From Unio delphinus (Eukaryota > Mollusca > Bivalvia > Unionida > Unionidae), in the NCBI GenBank assembly GCA_029339505.1, contig JAQISU010000022.1, forward strand, positions 18,990,001 to 19,054,000: DNA of 64,000 nt. Reading direction: 5' to 3'. Below are positions 35,061-64,000 of this stretch, piece after piece. The notes under the pieces are model-generated. The model ran no database searches. It was not told where the DNA came from and worked only from the letters and a program-made list of their open reading frames with translations. A program made the translations under genes and the position numbers. Each line of letters opens with the position of its first letter. The first letter of the stretch is position 1.

Positions 35061-35390
35061 ATTAACGACCGACGTTTTAGATTAAGCGAAATGGAGATGA
35101 CTGCAATTATTCCTATTCTCCGCCGGCCAGCTAAGAAACAGCGTTTCTTTATTTCTCTTCCGTTTATGTTTCTAACATTTCTACAAATTCAAATTGGTGC
35201 GCAAACGGAATTTTGCATGCAATTCTTCTACGAAAATTGTTTAACATTGTTCGACGTATTGCAAATCCTAAATAATAATTTGTATTTTGTTATATCAAAG
35301 CAAGTGTTTTGCGGCTTCTGCAGCATCTCGTAAGTTACCCGTATTTAAGCTTTTTTATTCTGGAAAGTCAGCAGTGTCTTTAGCAAACAT
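35061..35390. other. Short plus ORF, unassigned
   Basis: An 80-codon plus frame at 35091-35333 (basic start, then FFISLPFMFLTFLQI) has a hydrophobic segment. It could be a relic or chance. Confidence 0.25.
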
Positions 35391-37705
35391 CATTGGTGGA
35401 CCAGTTGCTATTGTATAATCATCAGAATATCTTGCTAAACCTATACTATTGTAGCAACATCAACGTCCTTTTGAATAGTTTCAATGTTTCCTCCATCAGT
35501 CATATATGTAACACTGTCAAACAACGCCATCATTCCACTATTAACAAAACGTTTTCTGTCAGCGGCTTTATATTCAGTATCGTCTGTTATTATAATTTCA
35601 CGTTCTACTTCAATCAATGCTTCAACGGGTATGCAATATCTACGAATATCCTAAACTCAAAGTTCGACATCTCTATGCTGATTTGGTTGTCTTGCGTCAT
35701 AAGTATAATTCTGATAATCACGCACGGTTACATCGTTGAAGACTGGAGCATTCATGTCGAATGCTGGATCCGATACACATTTAAACATTTTATAAGTATT
35801 ATCGCCAAACACGAAGACCACTTCCTGCTATTAGACTATCAGTTATATTGTTTATGCTTCTAGATGACGTGTGTTTACAACCAACTCTGCTCATTTCAAT
35901 TTGCGGCTTGATTTATTGCTAAACGAACATTTGCAGGCATCACTTCAGTGCTTGGTAATTTCACTGGCGAAGGTTTGCGTCGCATTAACAGTTCTAATAT
36001 ATGTTTGATTGACGAAAACGATTTACCGGCAACATTACCAATAATATTAGGAGCTGTCCACAAACAACATCAATAACACTCATTGACAATTGTTTTGTAA
36101 TCGGTATTGATTTTGGGCTACTCTTCTAAACAAACCCTGAACAACATCCCAAAATGCATCTCCGTAAATTACTTTATACAGTAGTAATCGTGAAATTTTG
36201 AGCGCTATGAATGTTCATCTTATTTAATATTTAATTATCTAATCACTGTGATATTCATCAACGATTTCGTTAATTAGAGATCGATAAAAGCTAATATTAC
36301 CTGTAAATTAATGTTGACAAATATCAGATATTTTAATATTAATTATTTATGGAGAATTATTACCGGCTCCTTTCCCTCCATTCAGAAGTTCTAGACGATC
36401 TACGAAGGAAATAATGTTATTAGGACAAGAAATAAAATCATGTCCTTGAGTAGAAATCCACTTTCATTTGTTTCTTCCGTTTGTTTTCTTACTCGGTGAA
36501 TATAATTCCCTATCTTTGTCTAATTTCTTCAAATGCCAAATCTGTCTTTTCCGTTTTCATTTAGTGTTTGAAATGGTTGCTGTAATCGTAATGTTTCAAT
36601 AAATTTATTTATCTTATCAATAAATGTAACATATATGGATCATTACTTTGACCTTATTCGTTTTATAATTTATTTTTAAAATCCACTTGTGCCGCCTTTC
36701 ACGATTTACATAATAATTATTATCATACTCAGGTTTCAGATACATCTTTTTATTACCATCACTTTGCACGGCAATTTCAGATAACCTTCTCTCTTCAGTA
36801 TTTGTTTATGTAAGAAATACTCGTACCAAAAGTGTATCGTTTGATTTAGTTCCGATTTGTACTTGTTCTGTTTCTGTTGTACGGTCTTTTATATCACCTA
36901 TTTCAGCACGAGCTTGTCCAATACCGTCACGTATTTCTTGCTCTCTGCCAGGTTGTTGCTATTTCACCTGGAAGTATTCGTAAAAGTATTTTTGTTTTGT
37001 TTAGTTCTTTCTGCTATTTTGCAATTTGCAATGGCAGTTTGTTGTAATGTAGGTTGAAGATCTTCAGTAGCTTCTTTAACTCTTTTAGTATCATTTGTAA
37101 CTGGTTTGGATAACTGTTCTGAACCCTCTGCAAATTCTACCTGAAACTCCTGAAGTTCTTATAATGTTTATCTGACAGAATCACGAACTGGAAGATATTT
37201 CTTTATTGCTTCTAATTTTTCTCGAGCTAATCTAGCTGGGTAAGATCCATAGCTGGTGTCATATTATTGATATAATAATGATCTAATTACAGCAGCAGAG
37301 AAGGCGCAACCTCAATGGAACGTCGTATGGTCAAGCGAAAACGTACAAATTTAGAAGAATAAAGCTAAACAAAAAATAAAGTAACTCCTAGGAGTCTCTC
37401 TTGGAGAGAAACTCTCGGTTAGTTAGGAGCTTTGAATTGGCGTTTTTGGCCTAATAGTTTCGTTTTTGTAAGAAGCTTTAGCTTAGCAAACGGACGCTTC
37501 TCTAAATTGGTCTGTTCGCTTTCTCTGCTGCTCCACTGGAACACTTTCATCTGAATCAGTCTTCTTATAGCATTCAGGTATCAGTGGCTTAGACATCGAT
37601 GACGTAAAGGATGCAATTGCTCTTTGGGTTTCACTTGTATTGTGACCAACACTTGGCAAACACCATAGACAAACCACGAATGTTCTCTTGTAAAGTATCC
37701 ATCAT
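35391..37705 (-). pseudogene. Virus-like (Polinton-like) relic with several broken minus-strand genes
   Basis: Reading from right to left: a short frame starting at the ATG pair near 37,705 (MMDTLQENIRGLSMVFAKCW, later RKRTDQFREASV); a frame near 37,290-36,760 with SYGSYPARLAREKLEAIKKY and coiled-coil-like sequence; a frame near 36,760 with RRLSEIAVQSDGNKKMYLKP; and near 35,850-35,480 DPAFDMNAPVFNDVTVRD and FVNSGMMALFDSVTY, which resembles parts of capsid-like proteins of eukaryotic DNA elements. All are interrupted. The assignment as an old DNA-virus-like element is inference from gene character and from other Polinton relics in the window. Confidence 0.4.
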
Positions 37706-38320
37706 AATTTCAGTCAGTGTTTATACCCACATTGAGGGTAACTTTTTAATGCGTCTTAGTTTTATTTAGAATCTTCTACCCGAGCGAAAGTGTTGGACGT
37801 AGCGAGTAATTACTGACCACTGCCATTCAGGGCAAATGTTGAGAATGGCAATACAATCTGATGTAAACGGACTAGAGCGAAATAATTGGATGAAAGCAAC
37901 CTTTGCTCGAAAAAAATCGGACGAGTTTGTTCACCTTTTTTCACTTCGTCTTGTAAATTTCTCGAAACCATTATTTGTTTCATTTTTTAAAAAAAACCTG
38001 TTGGTTTTCGCTCTTGTTTGCTGCTTAGTTTAAGACCGTAGAGCAGTAACACTAACATTCTACCTTCAAAACAACACTCTTCTGTAAAAGCCAACATAGA
38101 CCATTGCAGACCAGTGTCAAGAAGACATCATATGATCAATAACACACACCTTATTAAAATCTATTTCTAGAACTGAAAAACACTTAGAAATTAAACATAT
38201 TCTTTAGAATAAATTTTTAAAGGTAGGATATCCCTGGAAATTCTAATTCGGTGTTTAGAACTTAGTTTTAGAAGGATGATACCGTCCAAATGCTTTCTTT
38301 TATATTTAACAGGACAAACT
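37706..38320. other. No supported feature
   Basis: A 65-codon plus frame at 37836-38033 ends in a hydrophobic stretch (LLVFALVCCLV) but nothing supports expression. Confidence 0.3.
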
Positions 38321-38324
38321 ATAT

Positions 38325-38427
<103 letters not shown>

Positions 38428-40594
38428 GTCACCGTGTAAGGAACAATAACCAGTTTGCAACATGTTTATGCTAGACCGTGAGGCTAATAATTCCGCGTAA
38501 TATGGCTATAGGTACTCGTGACTGGCGCTTTATTTTAGCAGAACGCGATTCACAGGTACGTAACGTGCATTTCCTGTGTTTGGATCAAAGGAACATCAAG
38601 TGGGGATCGTAATTCCTCCCGTGACAGACAGCCGGGGAGAGATAATGTGTGCTAATTATGTAGACCATGGGTGAATCGCAAGCTTAAACTAGTATATTGA
38701 GAACTAAACTCCAGTAGTCGCTAAGCCATTTTGCGGTATGTCATAAGCTACTCCGAGGTCATTCGAAGATAGCGGGAAACTCTCTTATTCTGGGAATTAC
38801 ACATGCGCTTCGGACAAGTCGGTGACTTGTTTGCTCGATTGTTGTAATCTATTACGGCAAAGTAGTTGTACTTTAATTATATGCATTATGTTCACTTCAT
38901 TACTAGAATCGGTAGTACGTAGAATTACTATTTATAGTTTTTAATTTATTTGAGTGTTTGATATACATGCATATTTTGATATATATATATAATCAATGAT
39001 TATTTAAAGAATTAATATTGTAATTCGCTCTTTGGTTAATTCGTAGTAGCCTCCTGCATTTATTAATGTGATATTCTAGCTTTGCCAAAGTTGAAATTGA
39101 TGTATAACTTTGTATAATAGTTGCAGCGTACAGAATTAGTGAATAGGGATATATGACTATTTGTGTATACTTTGTAGGAGTATCATGTGTAAGGATATAT
39201 CAGTGCTTGGATAAGTGGATATCTGTGTACATTTTGTAGAAGTGTAATGTACAGAAATGCGTCTGATTATGTGATATTGTTCTGTATAATAAGATTGAGA
39301 ATTTATATTTACCGATGTGATGAAATCTATTGATATATGCATGATAAGCAGTTGATACTGTGTACATCATATCAGACAGTATGGGTATTTCGATGTGCAC
39401 GAATGCGTGACAAAAAAAACGTAATGGCTTGTCTGATGATATATTGATGTTAGGGTGAGTCTAGATAGCTAGATGAATAGCCTAATGTATGTGCGTGTTC
39501 GTACAATAAGCTTTTATGGACCAGAGGAGCTGTAAGAGACAGAGGGAAATACCCTAGTGCAGTGGGTCCCAAGTATATGGGAGACGAGAAAAGTAGAGAA
39601 CGAAGGAATAAGTTGATGGACTGGAGGAGAACTGGAATACCAGTCCAGAGAAAGCACAATACAGTTGAGTAGTAACTCAGGGCAGGATGAAAATCTATCC
39701 CACTACGTCAGACGATGTAATAGGCCGACATTTGGTCGAGTGAAAGACGAGTGATAGGGTTTCAAATATTAAATTTCATTTGAGAAATTACTAAATGTTA
39801 TTGAATGGTATTAAAGTATTGTTTATTTGAATTTTACATTGTGTGTATTCAGTAATTGAACTGTCGGCATCGCTGACTAGAGGCTCGGAGCTTTGCATCG
39901 TCAAATTCTAACAAAAACGAGTCAGTGTGGGTCTTTTGTAATAATTAAAATAATTCGTATTATATTTTAGACATATACATGAGGCAGGCAATTACAGAAT
40001 GAAAATTAAATGATGTCCCACAATGTTATAAAGTTTGCATTTTCTATTTTGGTCAATTATCCTGTTCGTAATAGCTACTAATTTTAAGCTCAAAGCTTAC
40101 CTGATAATCGTCAATCCCTAGTTCCAGTTCAATTCCATAATATAAGTAATTTTTATTTTGAAACATAAAGAAAATATTATAGTATTCATTATGATTTTCC
40201 CAAACATGATACAAATTAACTGACAATACTGTAACTTAGGCTTATAAGCTTGATTATGATAGACGTTAAAAAGACAACAGTTTTAATATTTTCATGTCTT
40301 TGTATAAGATTATGCTTCCAGTTATACATATGAAAAATCTTTCTTTTTAACACAAAAAAATTGAAGATTTGCATATGTACTCTTTCTATACCATTTGTTT
40401 TAGTTTTCCAACAAACCAAATTTCTGAGCCGTGATTGTCAAAATTAATTTGTCGAAAAGGTTCATTATGAATAACAGATATATTGTAATTTGATATAGAT
40501 TTTTGATTATATGAACTATTGCATTATGACTTGGCCTTCTGGTTTTCGTTTCTAATCTTCGGCATATACATTTTCATAGCAAAACAATACATAC

Positions 40595-41235
40595 TACCCT
40601 ATGTGTTCATAAACGATCTTTGGACAAAATGTTTTCATAAACGATCCTTGACCTATATGTTTTCATAAACGATCCTTGTCATAAATGTTTTCATAAACGA
40701 TCCTTGGCCTATATGCTTTCTCAAACGATCCTAAGACTATATGATTTCTGAAACTATCCTTGGCCTATATGCTTTCATAAACGATCCTAGGACTATATGT
40801 TTTCATAAACGATCCTAGGACTATATATTTTCATACACGATCCTTGGCCTATATATTTTTATAAGCGATCATTGTTATATATGTTTTCATAAACGATCAT
40901 TGGCCTAAATGTTTTCATTTACGATCCTTGGCCTATATGTTTTCTCAAACTATCCTAAGACGATGTGATTTCATAAACGATCCTTGGCCTATATGCTTTC
41001 ATAAACGATCCTAGGACTATATGCTTTCATAAGCGATCCTTGGCCTATAGGTTTTCATAAAAGATCCAAGGACTATATACCTTCATACACGATCCTTGGC
41101 CTATATATTTTTCATAAGCGATCATTGTCATATATGTTTTCATAAACGATCCTTTGCCTATGTTTTCATTAATGATCCTTGGCTTACATGTTTTCATAAA
41201 CGATCATTTACGTATATGTTTTCATAAACGACCCT
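40595..41235. repeat. 28-bp minisatellite in the foldback core, ~23 copies
   Basis: The unit includes TTTCATAAACGATCCTTGGC then CTATATGT. Units alternate between a CCTTGGCCT and a CCTAGGACT form. Confidence 0.9.
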
Positions 41236-41916
41236 GTCTAGCAAAACAATACAGAGACAAACAAATTTAGATACTAAAAACTTTCCCGTTATTTAGGTTG
41301 GGTGGGGTGCTCCTAATATTAGTTAAATTATTACAGATGACCAACAAAGACTCGTTTCTGTCGACAACTGAAGATGCGATAGAGAGATGCAAAGCTCCCC
41401 AAGCACCCAGTCAGCGATGTCGACAGTTAAACTAATGAATAGACAAAATGTGAAATTCAAATAAACAACAATTTAATATCATTCAATAACAGTCATTTCT
41501 CAAAAACAATTTAAATCAAAACCCTATCACTCGTCTTTCACTCGACCAATTGACGCTATTTCATCATCTGACTTAGTATGATAGATTTTCATCCTATCTC
41601 GTGTTCCTTCTCATCTGTATGATCTTTATCTGGACTGGTAATCTAATTTCGTCCGGACCGCCTAACTTCTGCTTCCTTTTTCCCTTTATTTTGTCTCCCA
41701 GAGACTCTGACCAACTGCGCTGGGGTAATCCCCTCTGTCTCCCACAGTTTCTTTGGTCTCTAAAAGTTTCATGCATTAACACACCAGGATATTAGCATAG
41801 CATATTCCCCTAGCTATCTAATTCACACTAAACAACAATATCATCAGATAAGCCATTACCTGTTTGGTCAAGCATTCGTGCCCATCGAACTACACATTGT
41901 CCCTGATATGTGTACA

Positions 41917-42030
<114 letters not shown>

Positions 42031-42882
42031 CTTCTCAATCTTATTATACAGAATAATATCACATAATCAGACCCATTTCTGTACATTACAATTCTAAAAT
42101 GTGTACACAGATATCCACATATACATGCGTTGATATATCCTTACACATGATACTCTTACAACGTATACACAGACATGCAAACTCCAATAAACTAATGTTG
42201 CACACTGCAACCATTATACAAAGTTTATAAATCAGTTAAACATTTGCAAAAATATAATATCAAGTGAATACATGAATGAGGTTACTACGAATTAACCAAA
42301 TAGCGAATTACAATATTAATTATTTACATAAGCATTGCTCATATCTCCAAATATGCATGTATATCAAAGAGTACGAATGAATCAAACACTGCAAATGGTA
42401 ATTCAACGTACTAAAAAGTATACATTCTGCAATGATTAAATTACAATTACTTTGCAGTAATATATTACAACAATCGAGCAAATAGTCACTAACCTGTACT
42501 GAAGTATCCGGTTTAGCGACTACTGTTGTTTAGTTCTCAAGATAATATATTTAAGCTTGAAATTCTAATGTTCGCGACGCCTTGCATAATTCCGAGTGGA
42601 TGTTGATTCATATAATTATCAGACACTGCCAACTCCCAACAGTATGTCAAGGGTGTTTTACGACCCCCACTTTATTTTCCTTTGATCCAAACACAGAATC
42701 CCATCACTTACCTGTGAAACATGTGATAACAATTATTATTATACAACTGACTAATTTAATATGGCGCCACGATTTTTATGACCATGTAAAAAATTGGCTG
42801 GCACTCCATTGTTCGCCGACTTTAACTTCACACATATTTACGGCGCGAAATTATTAGCCTCAGCGTCTAACATATACATGTT

Positions 42883-44166
42883 AAAATCTGTTTAATCCTT
42901 ACAACGTGATAGCAACAATTTCTAAGTTGAGATCGCCATATTTTTAAAATATATTTAATACGTTACCGGTAGAGACAAAAAGCCATTTTCACACACATCT
43001 TCAAATTGGAATTCTCTAATAATCTAAGAAACCTGTAAACTTGTGTGAAATGATATTTTAGAAACAAACGTCGTTATAAATAATATTTACGGCAACTTGT
43101 GTCCATAGAAGATATATTTTACAATGCAACGTCATTCAAGTTTTGGTTTGCTTAGAATAAAAATATATTGTAACGTTTTAATTGCATATAGACAAACAAA
43201 CTTGCACGTACATAAAAAGTCAAACACTAATGTGTCAATATAGGTTTTATAAAGAATGTGTCACAAACTGACAAATACAATTACATACAAAACTGAGAGT
43301 TACAATTTGTGCAAACTTGCTAAATACGGGCTGTAGGTAATGTATGTGTTATTAACCAATTACACAAACAATATGTGTGACTCATCAAATACCATAATGA
43401 AATCAAAGTATATAGGGTCTAAATATTATATCATAAAGAATTACGTCCTGTGAAGCATTTATCAATAAGGGTCTTATCAACCAGGTATCAAAGACGTATA
43501 CATGTTGGACCATTTGCTTAACATTTTTCTACCTGACCGCTTTACATATATATTATGTTTTCAACTTAAAATGTGTAGTAAAAAATCAAATACGAAAACT
43601 TTCAATTGAAAAATTTGATTTCGAACATTTTGATTGACGTAAGAAATACTGTGTCTAGATAGTAGAAACGAAGATAAAATTTTAAATATCAGTCCCAATT
43701 ATTATCGCTTTGATACATTTCTTATGAATATTAAATTCTTCTTTCATAAAATGTTTCATAAACTGTTCCAACTTAATGCATAAACGATTTACCTGTCTAC
43801 GTTCAAAGAATATCTGACAATTGAATGATTCTTTATCCTGCAGCAAAAATGATTTATCATTTATAAAGCACTTCGGAATTATATAAAAATGAATTTATAC
43901 ACACAATTTTATACAATGTTTTAAACTGAAAATCCATCAAGTTCATAATATTGATGTAAACAAATAGAGACAAATATTTAATTATTTTATCTGACATTAA
44001 TAATATCAATCTCTTTATTCCTTTTCTGGTGTAGAAATTTTTTTTGTTTCATCCATAATTTGCTTATAATCATTCAAGTTCTAATTGCCTGTAGTCTCAT
44101 TATACCTAAGTCGAAAAAACATTTCATACAAGCTTACATTTTGCATATGGGGTATTCGTAAAATAT
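42883..44166. other. No gene seen
   Basis: Strongly AT-rich intergenic sequence downstream of gene A; no repeats or coding evidence. Confidence 0.4.
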
Positions 44167-44445
44167 ATGTTTAATAAATATGATTTCTTTTCTGAAGAAA
44201 ACAAATCTGAAATATTTCAAGAGATAACAAATTATGTTTATTCATTAGCAGGACTGATAAGAAACAAACTAAATTTATCGATGATATATGCGAAAGAACA
44301 TAGTCATCGGTTGTATACCTTTAATGAATATTTTCATTCAACATCAGAATATTTCAAAAGCATCCACAAGTGTAATGATCCAGTCTTCAATTATAGTAGA
44401 GTTATGTCCCTGGATAAATTATTCTCGATTGGCGACCTTAGCTGA
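44167..44445 (+). CDS. Unassigned 92-codon ORF
   Basis: An open frame from ATG (MFNKYDFFSEENKSEIFQEI) to TGA with mixed composition and no membrane segment or motif that I recognise. It lies about 370 bp from the end of gene A on the opposite strand. It may be a relic of a virus-like element or chance in AT-rich DNA. Confidence 0.2.
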   Translation: MFNKYDFFSEENKSEIFQEITNYVYSLAGLIRNKLNLSMIYAKEHSHRLYTFNEYFHSTSEYFKSIHKCNDPVFNYSRVMSLDKLFSIGDLS

Positions 44446-44812
44446 AACTCTAGCTTTACTAGGTAGGATAGACGTTACTTTCGATGTTAAACTATTCCAC
44501 TTAAGTTAGAAGCTATATATAAAAAAAAAACCTGAGTGAGCAATGGCTCGTTACTTGGCACAATACGGAATCATCCGTTACGAAAAAAAAATTAGCAGTG
44601 TAACTACACCGCAGTCAAGGCCGTACCGGTGATGCTGTAACTCTAACCAGGCTAGGGAAACCATTGCTTTCAACTAAGGTCGCTGTATGTATCCCAATCC
44701 GTACCTATGCAGACCATTCAATCGACTGACAAGTAAGTATTTTAGTCCTTTGATTGCTGATAATACACTTTGATTCCAAAATATTGCTTGAGTTCCACCT
44801 TTGTTCCATGGT

Positions 44813-62982
<18,170 letters not shown>

Positions 62983-64000
62983 CTGGAAGGATACAGCAAA
63001 ATGTTGGTTATTCGGATATCTAGGCTTACATGGAATATGCACAATTGTTTTGCGTGAATTTCTGTTTAGATCACGAACCCACAGCGTTTGAAAAACACAA
63101 ATCACCCTACTTTGTTCAACCCAACCCCAATATACATGTGTGCCCAAGGGGTAAAAAGACACCCAGATACCCAAGTTAATTGCATATTTGAATTTGTATT
63201 TTCATGCCTACCTACTTTAATATACATCTAAAGACCACCTCAAATAATACCCCAGTATATTGTGTGACACTGCAAACGCAAGAACGCGCATAATTCTGTA
63301 GTTTCTCCAAAAATTGACAGGATACATATGAGAGCAGTTTTATATCTATATCGAGGTAAGGGTTTAAACAAATGTTGTTACATCTGGGCTTTTTATTTTC
63401 TTTATATAGGTCCAAGACCAGTCATACAAACCGTCGAGTTGTTAAGGCTCGAGGCAAAAGTAAGGCCTACACAACCAAATGTGATTCTAGACGACTGATC
63501 GCATACCTATGGCAAGGCAAAATAAAATCTTTGAAAATATGATGTTCTTAATAGTCAATTTAGTGTTATGTTTCTTTGTTAATATGACTACCTAATGACT
63601 TTTAAAATTATGATTAAATACATGTGTATATGTTAGGTATAGGACTGACAGGGGAAATAACCATTTCTGGCTTCCCGTTTTCTGATGCCGCTTTGGTTCC
63701 AGAACAGTGGTCTGCTGTTACAGCATATTTTGAGATAAAGTTGGATCGTTTGAATGTAAAATCATTGGAACCCAACAGAATACATATCCAGATACTTGTT
63801 TATGGTATTAAGCTGCCTATGGAAGAAAAAATAAGTATTTTCGCGAAGCGTTGAAAATTTTAAAAGTTTTATTTTCATACATTAAGAGGATGTAATACTA
63901 ATAAACATGGTATGTCTTAAGCTTCCAACAATTTGGAATATATCCATGTATATTTCATATTTATGAGTAACCTCTAGTTACCGTATGTAGTCTTGATTCA
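62983..64000. other. Upstream intron of gene A, no earlier exon found
   Basis: I looked for the first VWA exon (DxSxS motif) on the minus strand and did not find it, so it should lie beyond 64,000. A 76-codon plus frame at 63624-63854 (LTGEITISGFPFSDAALVPE) looks coding-like and may be another element relic; no motif is recognised. Confidence 0.4.

Overview
The window looks like AT-rich nuclear DNA from an invertebrate animal. The evidence is GT-AG introns of several kilobases, many microsatellites, tRNA-derived SINEs, non-LTR retrotransposons and relics of Polinton/Maverick DNA elements. A complement factor B-like gene, together with a SINE tail ending in GTTAAA and a GATGATGAT-tailed LINE, makes a lophotrochozoan, probably a mollusc, the best guess. 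That is an inference. No bacterial features (operons, ribosome binding sites) are present.

Three spliced host genes can be supported, all on the minus strand. Gene A (62,982 down to 44,813; 5' part beyond the right edge) has seven in-phase exons. They encode the second half of a von Willebrand factor A domain followed by a whole chymotrypsin-fold domain, the layout of complement factor B/C2. Two of the three catalytic residues are changed: the His of TAAHC is Arg (TAARC) and the Ser of GDSGGP is Val (SDVGGP). Gene B (17,124 down to 8,559; 3' part beyond the left edge) starts with a signal peptide, two sushi (CCP) domains and a linker exon. That is the N-terminal layout of the same family, so A and B are probably tandem paralogues. 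Gene C (25,540 to 19,722) lies upstream of B. Four exons keep one open phase through three introns, and a probable last exon follows. Its helical protein is not recognised.

The rest is mobile or repetitive DNA. At 0.6-5.1 kb lies a Polinton relic (integrase, packaging ATPase, a membrane-protein ORF and large hairpins). Other virus-like relics are at 28-30.7, 35.4-37.7 and 58-61.8 kb. At 31.06-35.06 kb a minus-strand CR1/L2-like LINE is split by a plus-strand endonuclease/RT LINE. At 38.46-42.88 kb is a foldback element with about 1.5-kb inverted arms and a 28-bp array in its core. At 18,664-19,492 is a solo LTR. At 53.7-54.3 kb a SINE is interrupted by a 380-bp hAT MITE with an 8-bp target duplication. 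Long minisatellites occupy introns of genes A and B: 39 bp at 14.7 kb and 20 bp at 49.3 kb. A 66-bp array lies at 21.1 kb in gene C, and a 32-bp array at 26.9 kb lies just upstream of its known exons.

A recurring pattern is that microsatellites sit directly against splice sites of genes A, B and C. The clearest candidate for something undescribed is gene A: a factor B-like protein that keeps its fold, its disulfide cysteines and its VWA metal-site residues but has lost protease chemistry.
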